Assembly: GCF_042647465.1 (NCBI RefSeq)
Contig: NZ_JBHRVN010000004.1
Reading direction: 5' to 3' (one strand)
Length of the DNA: 64,000 bases
DNA from: Wagnerdoeblera intermedia
Lineage (GTDB): Bacteria; Pseudomonadota; Alphaproteobacteria; Rhodobacterales; Rhodobacteraceae
The translations under genes were made by a program, and so were the position numbers. The notes under the pieces were generated by a model. It ran no database searches. It saw only the letters and a list, made by a program, of their open reading frames with translations, and was not told the DNA's origin. Positions 16,656 through 26,204 of this stretch are shown here, in pieces (the stretch's first letter is position 1; each line of letters starts with the position of its first letter).

Positions 16656-17555
16656 ATGAACAGCCCCGGACTTCAGAACGACAATCTTCGCGGCGGCCTG
16701 CTGATGACTCTTGCGATGGCCGGTTTTGCGGCGGAAGACGCCCTGATGAAGCTGCTCTCGGATTCCGTCTCGGTCGGGGTGCTGATCCTGCTGGTGGGGG
16801 GCTTCTCGACCTGCGTCATGCTGACCGTCGCCCTACGCAAAGGAGCGCCGCTCTTTTCGCGCGATTTCTTCCATCCTGCAGTTTTGATCCGCAATCTGTG
16901 TGAGATGCTCGGCGCGATCGGCTTTGTGACCGCGCTCGTCATGCTGTCGCTGCAGATGGCCTCGGCGCTTTTTCAGACCCTGCCCCTGGCGATCACCATG
17001 GGGGCCGCGGTCTTTTTAGGTGAGAAGGTCGGCTGGCGGCGCTGGACGGCTGTGGCCGTGGGCTTTGTGGGCGTGCTGGTGATCCTGCGCCCCACCGGGG
17101 AGGGCTTTGACGCCTTCGCGGCCGGGGCCTCGATGCTTTCGGTCTTTGCCCTGGCCGCCCGCGATCTGGCGACGCGGCGCATTCCGGCGCGGATCAATTC
17201 CACCTCGCTCGCGGTCTGGGGGATGTTCAGCTATATGGTCGCAGGCGCGCTTCTGCTGCCCTTTGGCGCCCATGGGTTTGATCTGCCTGCCCCGCGCGAT
17301 CTGGCGCTGATCGTGGTGATCGCCTCCTGCGGGCTGATCGGCTATCTCCTGCTGATCGCGGCCAGCCGCATCGGCGAGATTTCCGCCATCATGCCCTTCC
17401 GCTATACCCGCCTGATCTTTGCACTGGGCCTTGGCGCGCTGCTTTTTGGCGAAACGCCGGACCTTTATATGATCATCGGTTCGGCCATGGTGGTGGGATC
17501 GGGCGTTTATACCTTCCTGCGTGAGCGCTACCACGCTTCCAAACGCGCCGCATAA
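16656..17555 (+). CDS. EamA/DMT family transporter
   Basis: A 299-residue membrane protein with about ten hydrophobic segments and the two-fold EamA repeat. The first repeat begins LRGGLLMTLAMAGFAAEDALMK and contains SLQMASALFQTLPLAITMGAAVFLGEKVGWRRW. The second ends with SAIMPFRYTRLIFALGLGALLFGE. Members export or import metabolites, but the substrate cannot be read. It is divergent from ribB and 40 bases upstream of eno. A second EamA transporter lies just after eno; the two proteins are similar in plan but clearly not a recent duplicate. Confidence 0.88.
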   Translation: MNSPGLQNDNLRGGLLMTLAMAGFAAEDALMKLLSDSVSVGVLILLVGGFSTCVMLTVALRKGAPLFSRDFFHPAVLIRNLCEMLGAIGFVTALVMLSLQMASALFQTLPLAITMGAAVFLGEKVGWRRWTAVAVGFVGVLVILRPTGEGFDAFAAGASMLSVFALAARDLATRRIPARINSTSLAVWGMFSYMVAGALLLPFGAHGFDLPAPRDLALIVVIASCGLIGYLLLIAASRIGEISAIMPFRYTRLIFALGLGALLFGETPDLYMIIGSAMVVGSGVYTFLRERYHASKRAA

Positions 17556-17595
17556 CCGCTAGGAAGCGCGCGAGATTACCCAAAGGGATCCTCCC

Positions 17596-18873
17596 ATGAC
17601 CACGATCATCGACATTCACGCCCGCGAGATCCTCGATTCCCGCGGCAACCCGACCATCGAAGTCGACGTGCTGCTGGAAAGCGGCGCTGAAGGCCGTGCG
17701 GCGGTTCCCTCGGGCGCCTCGACCGGTGCCCATGAGGCGGTTGAGCGTCGCGACGGCGACAAATCCCGCTACCTCGGCAAAGGCGTTCTGGAAGCTGTGG
17801 CCGCCGTCAACGGCGAGATCGCCGAGACCCTGACCGGCTTTGACGCGACCGAGCAGATCGGCATCGACCGCACCCTGATCGAGCTGGATGGCACCCCGAA
17901 CAAATCGCGCCTTGGCGCCAACGCCATCCTCGGCGTGTCGCTGGCTGTTGCCAAAGCTGCCGCTCAGGCCACCGGCCAGCCGCTTTATCGCTATGTCGGC
18001 GGCACCGGCGCGCGCCTGCTGCCCGTTCCGATGATGAACATCATCAACGGCGGCGAGCATGCCGACAACCCGATCGACATCCAGGAATTCATGATCATGC
18101 CGGTCTCTGCCGGCAATATCAAAGACGCGATCCGCACCGGTGCCGAAGTCTTCCACGTTCTGAAAAAAGAACTGAAAGCTGCCGGCCATAACACCGGTGT
18201 GGGTGATGAGGGCGGCTTCGCACCGAACCTTAAGTCCGCCCGCGAAGCGCTTGATTTCATTTTGCGTTCGATCGAGATCGCCGGTTACAAACCGGGCGAG
18301 GACATCATGCTTGCCCTCGACTGCGCCTCGACCGAATACTTCCGCGACGGCCGCTATAAGATGGTCGGCGAAGGCCTTGATTTCACGCCGGAACAAAACG
18401 TCGACTTCCTGGCGAAACTCTGCGCCGACTACCCGATCCTCTCGATCGAAGACGGCTGTGCAGAAGACGACTGGGCCGGCTGGCAGCTGCTGACCGACAC
18501 GCTCGGTGACCGCGTGCAGCTGGTGGGCGACGATCTCTTCGTCACCAACCCCGCCCGTCTGGCCGAAGGCATTGAGCGCGGCTGCGGCAACTCGCTGCTG
18601 GTGAAAGTGAACCAGATCGGCACCCTTACCGAGACCCTCGACGCCGTCCGCATGGCGGATCGCGCGGGCTACACCTCAGTGATGTCGCACCGTTCGGGCG
18701 AGACCGAGGATTCGACCATTGCGGACCTCGCCGTCGCCACCAACTGCGGTCAGATCAAAACCGGCTCGCTGGCCCGTTCGGACCGGCTTGCGAAGTACAA
18801 CCAGCTGATCCGTATTGAGGAAATGCTGGGCGACGTCGCCGAATACGCAGGCAAATCCATCCTGCGCGGCTGA
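17596..18873 (+). CDS. eno: Enolase
   Basis: Enolase interconverts 2-phosphoglycerate and phosphoenolpyruvate in glycolysis; it is also a degradosome partner in many bacteria. The 425-residue protein opens with IDIHAREILDSRGNPTIEVDV. It has the acid-base region GDEGGFAPN, the metal ligands in LALDCASTEY, SIEDGCAEDDW and VGDDLFVTN, the catalytic Lys in LLVKVNQIGTLTE, and the signature SHRSGETEDSTIADLAVA. Family length is normal. Two tandem strong terminators follow the gene. Confidence 0.98.
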   Translation: MTTIIDIHAREILDSRGNPTIEVDVLLESGAEGRAAVPSGASTGAHEAVERRDGDKSRYLGKGVLEAVAAVNGEIAETLTGFDATEQIGIDRTLIELDGTPNKSRLGANAILGVSLAVAKAAAQATGQPLYRYVGGTGARLLPVPMMNIINGGEHADNPIDIQEFMIMPVSAGNIKDAIRTGAEVFHVLKKELKAAGHNTGVGDEGGFAPNLKSAREALDFILRSIEIAGYKPGEDIMLALDCASTEYFRDGRYKMVGEGLDFTPEQNVDFLAKLCADYPILSIEDGCAEDDWAGWQLLTDTLGDRVQLVGDDLFVTNPARLAEGIERGCGNSLLVKVNQIGTLTETLDAVRMADRAGYTSVMSHRSGETEDSTIADLAVATNCGQIKTGSLARSDRLAKYNQLIRIEEMLGDVAEYAGKSILRG

Positions 18874-18880
18874 GTTTCAA

Positions 18881-18907
18881 AGGCGGGCCTTCGGGCCCGC
18901 CTTTTTT
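18881..18907 (+). terminator. Strong intrinsic terminator of eno
   Basis: AGGCGGGCC (18881-18889) and GGCCCGCCT (18894-18902) form a 9-base stem with a TTCG tetraloop, followed directly by a run of T. It starts 8 bases after the eno stop. Confidence 0.92.
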
Positions 18908-18913
18908 CTGATT

Positions 18914-18944
18914 GCCGGTCCCGTCGTTGCGGGACCGGCTTTTT
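18914..18944 (+). terminator. Second tandem terminator after eno
   Basis: GCCGGTCCCG (18914-18923) pairs with CGGGACCGGC (18930-18939), followed by TTTTT. It lies 7 bases after the first terminator and insulates the next transporter gene. Confidence 0.88.
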
Positions 18945-18968
18945 CATGAAGTGATTGAAAGACCCTGA

Positions 18969-19838
18969 ATGCTCGCCGGTGTTGTTCTGCGCCTTGTGGC
19001 TATCTTTTTGCTGACCTCGCTGTCGGCGGTCATCCACCAGCTTGGCAAAAGCCATGTGCCCACGGGGCAGCTGATGTTCTGGCGGGCAGTGGTCTCGATG
19101 GTGCCGATCCTGATCTATCTGGCGCTGCGGCGCGAACTCGGGACTCTGCGCACCCGCCACCCCGGCAAACATATTGTGCGCGGCCTTGTGGGCGCGACCG
19201 CCATGAGCCTGAATTTCATGTCGCTGGCCTGGCTGCCGGTTGCCACGGCGCAAAGCCTGGGCTTTCTGGGACCGGTTCTCTCGCTGCCGCTGGCGGCGCT
19301 GATCCTGCGCGAAAAGATCACCCGCGGTGTCCTTCTGAGCGTGCTTCTTGGCTTTGCGGGGGCGATGATGGTGCTTGCCCATGCCATTGAAGCGCCGCGT
19401 GAAGGTCAGGTGACCGGGGTGCTCTGTGGCCTGGCCTTCGCGGTCTGCATCGCCTTTAACCGTATTCAGATCAAACACATGACCGTGACGGAAAGCGCGG
19501 GCGCCATTGCCTTCACCTTCACGCTGGCCGCGGCGGGCCTGGGACTGATCCTGTCGCCGCCCTGGACCTGGGCGGGGGAGCTGACCTCAGAGCTTTTCCC
19601 CCTGATGCTGCTAGCGGGTCTTTGCGGGGGGCTTGGTCACATCGCCATGACGGAAGCCACGGCCCGCGCCCCGGTCTCGGCGCTGGCGGCTTTTGAGTTC
19701 ACGGCGCTGATCTGGGCTGCGGGTTTTGATCTTTTGTTTTTTGACAACCGTCCCGGCGCCCTGGAAGTTGCGGGAATTGTGACCATTCTTCTCGCCACCG
19801 CCCTGCCACTTCTGCGCATCACAGGCCGGACGCGCTGA
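18969..19838 (+). CDS. EamA/DMT family transporter
   Basis: A 289-residue membrane protein with ten predicted helices and duplicated EamA domains. Typical motifs are GQLMFWRAVVSMVPILIYLAL near the first third, LPVATAQSLGFLGPVLSLPLAALILREKITRG, and in the second half FEFTALIWAAGFDLLFFDNRPGALEVAG. It resembles RhaT/RarD-like metabolite exporters of the DMT superfamily; the substrate is unknown. It is isolated from eno by two terminators, so it must have its own promoter in the short gap or depend on read-through. The ATG at 18969 has only a weak ribosome site. Confidence 0.86.
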   Translation: MLAGVVLRLVAIFLLTSLSAVIHQLGKSHVPTGQLMFWRAVVSMVPILIYLALRRELGTLRTRHPGKHIVRGLVGATAMSLNFMSLAWLPVATAQSLGFLGPVLSLPLAALILREKITRGVLLSVLLGFAGAMMVLAHAIEAPREGQVTGVLCGLAFAVCIAFNRIQIKHMTVTESAGAIAFTFTLAAAGLGLILSPPWTWAGELTSELFPLMLLAGLCGGLGHIAMTEATARAPVSALAAFEFTALIWAAGFDLLFFDNRPGALEVAGIVTILLATALPLLRITGRTR

Positions 19839-19921
19839 GACGCGTGCCGGCCTGGTAACCTTAACGCTTTCCTAACACTTTTCTAACACTTCCGCGCGAA
19901 GCTGGCGGCGGGAGGCAAGGA

Positions 19922-20557
19922 ATGCGTGTTGCTGTCTGGACCCTGCTGCTGTGCCTGTGCGGCGCGCCCTGCGCGGCAGGACCATGGCCGCGCGCGGAAG
20001 GCGGCCTCTTTTTCGCCCTCTCTGCGGGGGCGGCGGATGTCTCGCTCTGGGCGGAATATGGTCTGCGAAAGACGCGGTGGATCGCTGCGGATCTGCGTCG
20101 GGATGCGGATGGGACGGTGACGGGGGCACTGATCTTCAATCAGGCCCTGCCCCTGCCCGGCGCTCTGGCGGATCGCGCCGTCGCCGCCTTCTCAACCCGC
20201 AGCGAAGTGACCCGCAGCCCGGACGGCTTTTATGGCAGCTCCACGCGGATCACCCTGAGCGCAGGGATCGGATTCAGCGCGCCTTTGTCGGGCTGGGCGA
20301 CGGCAGCGGCCGCTTATGAATACAGCGAGACCTCCGAGAAGCTCCTGTCAGACTGGAGCCTGGGCCTGCAGCTGCGCCCCCGTTTTGCCGCCTTTTTTCA
20401 GGGAGAATATGAGCGCGCACTGCTGTCGCCCGCCACCCGCAAGCTTGGGGCGACTGCGGTGGTTCATCTGCGCGACAATCTGCGCGTCACCGCAGGCCTC
20501 TGGCGCAACAGTGCAGGCACGGGCGAGCTTCGCCTCGGCACCTGGCTCGAATTCTGA
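19922..20557 (+). CDS. Exported, probably outer-membrane beta-barrel protein
   Basis: A 211-residue protein with a good GGGAGG ribosome site and a clear signal peptide (MRVAVWTLLLCLCGAPCAAG). The mature part is made of short alternating strands rich in Gly, Ser and aromatic residues (YGSSTRITLSAGIGF, WATAAAAYEYSET, RFAAFFQGEYERAL, LRVTAGLWRNSAG). It ends in WLEF, and the terminal Phe is the typical barrel-assembly signal. I do not recognise the family, and no enzymatic motif is visible. It converges on the copper ATPase gene with only 33 bases between the stop codons. Confidence 0.7.
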   Translation: MRVAVWTLLLCLCGAPCAAGPWPRAEGGLFFALSAGAADVSLWAEYGLRKTRWIAADLRRDADGTVTGALIFNQALPLPGALADRAVAAFSTRSEVTRSPDGFYGSSTRITLSAGIGFSAPLSGWATAAAAYEYSETSEKLLSDWSLGLQLRPRFAAFFQGEYERALLSPATRKLGATAVVHLRDNLRVTAGLWRNSAGTGELRLGTWLEF

Positions 20558-20590
20558 TGGCTTGAAGTCTGGCCTGGTCGACTGCGCGCC

Positions 20591-23026
20591 CTATGCGCCG
20601 ATCTGCGCTGCAGGCCGCCCCGCACGACGCAGCCTGAGCGCATTGGTGATGACGAAAACCGATGACAGAGCCATGGCCGCTGCGGCCAGCACCGGAGACA
20701 TGCGAATGCCCCAGAGCGGCCAGAGGATGCCCGCAGCAACCGGGATCAGGGCCGTGTTATAGGCAAAAGCCCAGAACAGGTTTTGCCTGATGTTGCGCAT
20801 CGTTGCGCGCGACACTTCAACCGCCGTCACAACGGCGCGCGGATCATTTCCGACCAGTACGACATCCGCCGCCTCGATGGCCACGTCGGTGCCGCTTCCC
20901 ATGGCAATCCCGACATCAGCGGCCGCAAGAACCGGAGCGTCGTTGATGCCGTCCCCCACGAAGGCGCAGCCCTTCACCCCTTCAATGGCCGCCAGTTTAT
21001 CCTGCGGAAGCGCCCCGCCCGTGACGTCTTCGATGCCCAGACTGCGCCCCACGGCTTCGGCCGTCGCGGGGGCGTCGCCCGAAATCATCTGCACCTTCAG
21101 CCCGTCGCGCTGAAGCGCGGCCACCGCCGCAGCCGCCCCCGGGCGGGCGGGATCTGCGACGATCAGCAGAGCCACCGCGCGGTCATCGACCGCCATCAGG
21201 AGCAGGCTCTGCCCCGAGGCGCGGGCCCCGGGCCGCAGCGCCATCAGCGCCTCAACACCGCTCACCCCTTCCTCTCTCAGGAAGCCTTCATGCCCCAGCC
21301 GCAGGATACGCCCGTCGACCGTCGCGCGAATCCCCCGCCCGGCCATGGTTTCCATGCCCTGCGCCGGCGTGACGGAGAGACCACGCGCCCGGGCAGCCCG
21401 CAGGATGGCTTTGGCGATGTGATGCTCTGACAAAGCCTCGGCGGAGGCCGCAAGGGCCAGGAGGTCATCCGCATTTTCTCCGGCTGCGGGCAGCAGTTCG
21501 ACAAGGTCCGGCCGTCCCTCCGTCAGGGTTCCGGTCTTGTCGAAAGCCACCACACGCACAGCGGAGAGCCTTTGCAGCGCCTCTCCGCGCCGGAAGAGCA
21601 CCCCCAGCCGCGCCGCCCGCCCGGTCCCCACCATGATCGAGACCGGCGTGGCCAGCCCCATGGCACAGGGACAGGCGACGATCAGCACCGACACCCCGGC
21701 GACCAGCGCCTCTGCCACATCGCCGCTCAGCAAAAGCCAGGCAAGAACCGTGACGGCGGCGATGGCCATAACGATCGGCACAAAAATCCCCGTCACCCTG
21801 TCCACCAGCCCCTGGATCGGCAGCTTTCCGGCCTGGGCTTCCCCGACCATGGCCACGATCTGCGCCAGACGGGAGGCCTCTCCCGCCCGGGTGATCTCAA
21901 CCCGCAGAGCGCCGCTGCCGTTGATGGTCCCGCCGGTCACCTCTGCCCCCGCCTCGCGGGCAACGGGCAGCGGCTCTCCGGTCAGCATGCTCTCATCCAA
22001 ATGCGAACGCCCGCTCAGGATGACGCCATCTGCGGCCAGCCGCTCTCCGGGGCGCACCAGCAGGATATCTCCGGCACGCAGATCCGCGCTGCGCCGGGTG
22101 ACCGGGCCCTCCGGCCCCTCAATCAGCGCTTCATCGGGCTGAAGCGCCATCAGTTCGCGGATTGCCCCCCCGGTGCGCCCCCTCGCCCGTGCCTCAAGCC
22201 AGCGGCCCAGCAGGATCAGTGTGACAATGACGGCGGCGGCCTCAAAATAGACCACCTGTGCCGCTTCCGGCAGCAGATCCGGCGCGATCAGCACGACGAG
22301 AGAATAGAAGAAAGCCGAGAGGGTCCCCAGAGCCACAAGGCTGTTCATATCCGGCGCCAGCCGCGCGAGCGCGGGAAGTCCCCGGCTGAGAAACATCCGC
22401 CCCGGCCCCAGCAGAACCGCAGCCGTCAGCACCGCCTGCATCAGCCAGAGCCACCAGGGATCAATCAGACCATGCAGCCAGTGATGAAAGGCGGGCAGCA
22501 TGTGCCCCCCCATCTCGGTCACGAAAACCGGCAGGGTCAGCAAGGCTGCCGTCAGCGCGCGCCCTTTCAGATCTGCTTCATGGGCCGCCTGACGCAGAGC
22601 CGGATCACTGACCTCCGCAAGCATCGCCGGATAGCCCGCTTTCGCCAGCCGCTCCTGCAGCCGGGTGATCAGCCCCGAGACCTCGATATGGCGCAGGCGG
22701 ATCTCTCCGGTGGAAAAATCGGCCCGCGCTGAGGTGACGCCCGGCTCTGCAAGCGCCAGTTTTTCCACCCGCGCCACGCAGCTTGCACAGCTCATCCCCT
22801 CAGCCGTAAGCCGCGTGGTCACCTCGCGCAGCCCATAGCCCGCGCGCCCCAACGCCGTGGCTGCGGCCTGAAGGTCGAGCGCGCCCTCAGTCTCAACCCG
22901 CGCCTCTTCCGAGGCCAGACTGACCGTCACCCCGGTGACGCCCGGGAGCCGGGTGAGAATGCGCTCGGCCCTGCCCACGCAGGCCGCGCAGAAAAGCCCG
23001 TCGAGACCCAGATTGATCGCAGCCAT
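20591..23026 (-). CDS. copA: Copper-exporting P1B-type ATPase
   Basis: This inner-membrane pump exports Cu(I) (or Ag) using ATP. The 811-residue protein carries two N-terminal heavy-metal-associated domains with CAAC at residues 13-16 and CASC at 80-83. Eight membrane helices include the ion-path motif CPC (about 452-454 in VLIVACPCAMGLATP). The phosphorylation loop DKTGTLTEG is at residue 496 and SEHHIAKAIL carries the HP-type loop. The hinge motif GDGINDAPVLAAADVGIAMGSGTDVA is present. No CueR-like regulator or chaperone is adjacent. The neighbour on the same strand is cobS, 27 bases downstream from the viewpoint of cobS. Confidence 0.94.
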   Translation of the reverse strand: MAAINLGLDGLFCAACVGRAERILTRLPGVTGVTVSLASEEARVETEGALDLQAAATALGRAGYGLREVTTRLTAEGMSCASCVARVEKLALAEPGVTSARADFSTGEIRLRHIEVSGLITRLQERLAKAGYPAMLAEVSDPALRQAAHEADLKGRALTAALLTLPVFVTEMGGHMLPAFHHWLHGLIDPWWLWLMQAVLTAAVLLGPGRMFLSRGLPALARLAPDMNSLVALGTLSAFFYSLVVLIAPDLLPEAAQVVYFEAAAVIVTLILLGRWLEARARGRTGGAIRELMALQPDEALIEGPEGPVTRRSADLRAGDILLVRPGERLAADGVILSGRSHLDESMLTGEPLPVAREAGAEVTGGTINGSGALRVEITRAGEASRLAQIVAMVGEAQAGKLPIQGLVDRVTGIFVPIVMAIAAVTVLAWLLLSGDVAEALVAGVSVLIVACPCAMGLATPVSIMVGTGRAARLGVLFRRGEALQRLSAVRVVAFDKTGTLTEGRPDLVELLPAAGENADDLLALAASAEALSEHHIAKAILRAARARGLSVTPAQGMETMAGRGIRATVDGRILRLGHEGFLREEGVSGVEALMALRPGARASGQSLLLMAVDDRAVALLIVADPARPGAAAAVAALQRDGLKVQMISGDAPATAEAVGRSLGIEDVTGGALPQDKLAAIEGVKGCAFVGDGINDAPVLAAADVGIAMGSGTDVAIEAADVVLVGNDPRAVVTAVEVSRATMRNIRQNLFWAFAYNTALIPVAAGILWPLWGIRMSPVLAAAAMALSSVFVITNALRLRRAGRPAAQIGA

Positions 23027-23053
23027 GATCTGCCCCTTGCTGAGAAATCTGCC

Positions 23054-23845
23054 TCAGATGTCGGCTTTTGCAAGGCCCGCGGCAAGGACCCCGAGGCAGA
23101 TCGCCTCTGTCAGCTGCTGGGCCGCGCCCAGGATATCGCCGGTCTGTCCGCCCAGCCGCGCTCTGGCCCGCAGCGCCAGCGCCAGCAGCACCGCCGCTGT
23201 GACCAGGATCAGAGCGGCCGGATTTCCGGCAAAGACGACCGCCACCGCAAGGGCAACCAGCCCGGACCGCAGGGCATCGCCGCCCCCCGGCTGCCCCGCC
23301 CCGCGTGACAGCCCGTCCGCCCGCGCCGGTGGCAGAGCCGCCATCAGCACCGCCATGGCCGCCCGCGACAAAGCCGCCACCGCAAGAACCGACCAGGGAT
23401 CGAGCGGCAAAAGCACCACCAGCGCCGACCACCGCGCCAGAGTGACCAGTAACAGCGCCAGAGCCCCGAAAGAGCCGATCCGGCTGTCGCGCATGATCTC
23501 AAGGCGGCGCTCGCGGCTGCGCCCGCCCTCCATGCCGTCGAAGGTATCAGCAAGTCCGTCTTCATGCAGCCCGCCGGTGAGCGCCGCCTGAACCATCAGC
23601 ACCAGCGCTGCCGCCCAGCCCGCAGGCAGCCCCAGTTGCAGCGCCAGCACGCCAAGCGCCAGCCCGGGCAGCGTGACCGCCAGGCCGACCAGGGGCCAGG
23701 TCCAGCAGGCGCGGGCCATAGCCTCCGGCCCGCCGCGACCGGGGCCGCCAAAGGGCAGACGGCTCAGCAGGCCAAAGCCCGCGCCGAAATCGCGGCGGTC
23801 AAACCAGCGGGGTTTTGCTTGATGTTCAGGAAGGGGCTCTGGCAT
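23054..23845 (-). CDS. cobS: Adenosylcobinamide-GDP ribazoletransferase
   Basis: CobS joins adenosylcobinamide-GDP and alpha-ribazole in the last assembly step of cobalamin, at the inner membrane. The signature GGLHEDGLADTFDGMEGG then RERRLEIMRDSRIGSFG is canonical, and several hydrophobic helices follow. I chose ATG 23845 (263 residues); ATG 23869 is an equally possible start adding eight residues. It is divergent from cobT with a 64-base gap and 27 bases upstream of the copper ATPase gene. The product of CobT feeds this enzyme's pathway branch, so the pairing is functional. No cobalamin riboswitch fits in the short gap. Confidence 0.93.
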   Translation of the reverse strand: MPEPLPEHQAKPRWFDRRDFGAGFGLLSRLPFGGPGRGGPEAMARACWTWPLVGLAVTLPGLALGVLALQLGLPAGWAAALVLMVQAALTGGLHEDGLADTFDGMEGGRSRERRLEIMRDSRIGSFGALALLLVTLARWSALVVLLPLDPWSVLAVAALSRAAMAVLMAALPPARADGLSRGAGQPGGGDALRSGLVALAVAVVFAGNPAALILVTAAVLLALALRARARLGGQTGDILGAAQQLTEAICLGVLAAGLAKADI

Positions 23846-23909
23846 AGCGGCCTCAGGCAGATCCGGCATACCCCGGGTGTGCCATGAGAAGAAAAGGACG
23901 AGCAAGACC

Positions 23910-24920
23910 ATGATTTTTCAGACCCCTGCCGAGTTTGCCCGCGCGTTCACCGCTTTGCCCCGTCTCGACGCCCAGGCACGCGCGGCAGCCGAGGCCCGCA
24001 ATGGCCAGCTGACGAAGCCCCCGGGCGCGCTTGGCCGTCTGGAAGATCTGGCGCTTTGGTATGCGGCCTGGCGCGGCGAGGCGCGGCCCGAGCTGCGTGC
24101 ACCGCAGATCCTTGTCTTTGCGGGCAATCATGGCGTGACCGCGCGGGGCGTCTCTGCCTTCCCGGCGGCGGTGACCGCGCAGATGGTGGCGAACTTTGAG
24201 GCCGGGGGCGCGGCGATCAATCAGCTCGCGCGCTGTTTTGGCGCTTCGATGTCGGTGCATGCGCTGCGCCTTGACGAGCCGACCCGCGATTTCACCAGCG
24301 ACGCTGCCATGACCCCCGCCGAGCTGGCCGAGGCGCTGAGCACCGGATGGAATGCCGTGGATCCCCACGCCGATCTGGTCGTCACCGGCGAGATGGGCAT
24401 CGGCAATACCACACCGGCGGCGGCCATTGCCGCAGCCCTTTACGGCGGGGATGCGGCCTCCTGGATCGGGCGGGGCACCGGGGTCGACGACGCGGGGCTG
24501 TTGCGCAAAGCCGAAGTGGTTGGTGAGGGTCTTCAGCGGCATGCCGCCGCCCTCTCTGACCCGCTCGAAGTGCTGCGCTGCCTTGGCGGGCGCGAACTGG
24601 CGGCCATGGCCGGTGCCATCGCAAGGGCACGCAGCCTCTCCATCCCGGTGATCCTCGACGGTTTTATCTGCACCGCCTCAGCCTCTGTGCTGGAGCGTCT
24701 GGTGCCTGGCGCCCTCGATCATGCTGTTGCGGGCCATGTCTCGCAGGAGCCGGGTCACGCGCGACTGCTGAAGGCTCTGAACAAAGAGCCGCTTCTGCAG
24801 CTTGGCCTGCGCCTTGGCGAAGGGACCGGCGCGGCACTCGCCATCGGTGTGCTGCAGGGCGCTATTGCCTGCCATTCGGGCATGGCAAGCTTTGCCGAGG
24901 CCGGGATCAGCGGCGCCTGA
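23910..24920 (+). CDS. cobT: Nicotinate-nucleotide-dimethylbenzimidazole phosphoribosyltransferase
   Basis: CobT activates dimethylbenzimidazole to alpha-ribazole phosphate for the lower ligand of vitamin B12. The 336-residue protein has TKPPGALGRLEDLA, FAGNHGVTARGVSAFP, VVTGEMGIGNTTPAAAI and the C-terminal SFAEAGISGA containing the conserved catalytic-base glutamate. ATG 23910 follows AAAGGACG at good spacing; an in-frame ATG at 23877 would overlap the cobS leader and is less likely. It is divergent from cobS. Other cob genes are not in this window. Confidence 0.94.
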   Translation: MIFQTPAEFARAFTALPRLDAQARAAAEARNGQLTKPPGALGRLEDLALWYAAWRGEARPELRAPQILVFAGNHGVTARGVSAFPAAVTAQMVANFEAGGAAINQLARCFGASMSVHALRLDEPTRDFTSDAAMTPAELAEALSTGWNAVDPHADLVVTGEMGIGNTTPAAAIAAALYGGDAASWIGRGTGVDDAGLLRKAEVVGEGLQRHAAALSDPLEVLRCLGGRELAAMAGAIARARSLSIPVILDGFICTASASVLERLVPGALDHAVAGHVSQEPGHARLLKALNKEPLLQLGLRLGEGTGAALAIGVLQGAIACHSGMASFAEAGISGA

Positions 24921-25074
24921 TCAGCGGCGGGTCTCGGGGCGGGCGCACCACCTGCCCCGAAGCTGACACGGAACTGTCCGGCGGGCGTCCTGTGACAGCA
25001 TGACGGCCTGCCCGAAGCCGCCGTCCGGGACCCTCAGGGCCGCCCGCCACTGGAGTGCGACCGATCTGGTCCGG

Positions 25075-25527
25075 CTACCCCTCGCGCAGGCGCTGCAGCG
25101 AGAGAGCCGCCGCCCGGGCGAAGCCGCGGGTCACCGCACTGCGCCGCGCGCCCGCCAGCCTGTGCTCAGGCGGCATGCGTAAAATCTCGCCGCCCCAGGC
25201 ATCTGCCATGATGAGCCCGGTGTCTTCGGGCAGCAGATCCTGCGGAAACGCCTCATCCACGGCCCAGAAATACCGATCACACCAATCCAGATAACCCGCC
25301 CATTTGCGATCGGACGTAAAATCGGCGCGGCAGGATTTGCACTCCACCACCCAGATCTCACCTTTCGGGCCCAGCGCCATCACATCGACCCGCAACCCGG
25401 GCACCGGCACATATTCCGTCAGCGGCGCAAAACCATGGCTGCGCAGCAGACGGCAGACCCCGCGGGCCAGCGTGATCCCGGGACGTTCCTGACTGTCTTC
25501 CGCCTCAGGCATCTCGACCTCCGTCAT
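25075..25527 (-). CDS. mmcB: MmcB family DNA repair protein (nuclease-like)
   Basis: The 150-residue protein matches the MmcB family. It carries a PD-(D/E)xK-type core: LRVDVMALGPKGEIWVVECKSCRADF contains the Asp and the ExK pair, followed by DRKWAGYLDWCDRYFWAVDE. MmcB in Caulobacter is linked to DNA repair with ImuB/DnaE2-type systems and the family is mostly alphaproteobacterial. The start ATG at 25527 gives MTEVEMPEAEDSQERPGITL. It appears monocistronic and lies between cobT and the long non-coding region before prfC. Confidence 0.82.
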   Translation of the reverse strand: MTEVEMPEAEDSQERPGITLARGVCRLLRSHGFAPLTEYVPVPGLRVDVMALGPKGEIWVVECKSCRADFTSDRKWAGYLDWCDRYFWAVDEAFPQDLLPEDTGLIMADAWGGEILRMPPEHRLAGARRSAVTRGFARAAALSLQRLREG

Positions 25528-25986
25528 TTTGCGCGCCAGATATGAACATTAGGGAAACATTTGTCCAGTCCCCCAGGATGCCGCAGCCCCGGCCCGCCGC
25601 CCCCCCTTGCACAGAGGCGGGGAAGCGCTTACCTCAGATCCCGGCGGTTACTGCTCTTCGCGTGCGAGGCCCTTTTCCAGTGGCCGATAAGCATTTCCGA
25701 GGGTGCTGGCTCTGTTCGGATCCTGGTCCGGATACCTGGTGCCCACCTGATCACTCAGGCTCTCGGGAAATTCCAGCCTTCACGGCTGCTGCGGTTTCCG
25801 CCACCCCTTCCCCATCTCCCGAGCGCAATCGCGGAAATCGGCGGTATTTTGCGAAATTTTTCCAAAATCGGCCAATAATTTAGCCCTGAGTTGAAAAATT
25901 CGCACAGGTTTTTTCCGGCGAAGCGGAGCCGTTCGGCGGATGGGGGGTTAATCGTCCGGAACCCGACAGGACGGACGCCCCCACTG

Positions 25987-26097
25987 ATGACCTTTCTGAC
26001 ACTGCTTACCCTCGGCATGCTGTTTTCGGTCATGTCCCTCCTGCCGCGCCCCGCACAACATGCCCCTGTTGTTGCAATGCGAAATGTAAGGTTCTGA
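25987..26097 (+). CDS. Possible 36-residue membrane peptide
   Basis: The frame reads MTFLTLLTLGMLFSVMSLLP, then RPAQHAPVVAMRNVRF. One hydrophobic segment followed by a basic tail would make a single-pass peptide. There is no clear ribosome site, no homologue that I recognise, and the surrounding sequence is non-coding. It may be a chance frame. Confidence 0.22.
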   Translation: MTFLTLLTLGMLFSVMSLLPRPAQHAPVVAMRNVRF

Positions 26098-26204
26098 AGC
26101 TTCGACCGTTCGTCAGCCCCCCTGACACGGTCGGATTGCGGATCGTCGCCACAGCCGGTCGCCCCCCGGCTGATCCCCCTCTGCGGCGCGATCTGACACC
26201 GGCG

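Noticed and set aside
23846..23909. Cobalamin riboswitch between cobS and cobT
   Set aside because: The 64-base gap is too short for the aptamer, and no B12-box-like sequence is visible.
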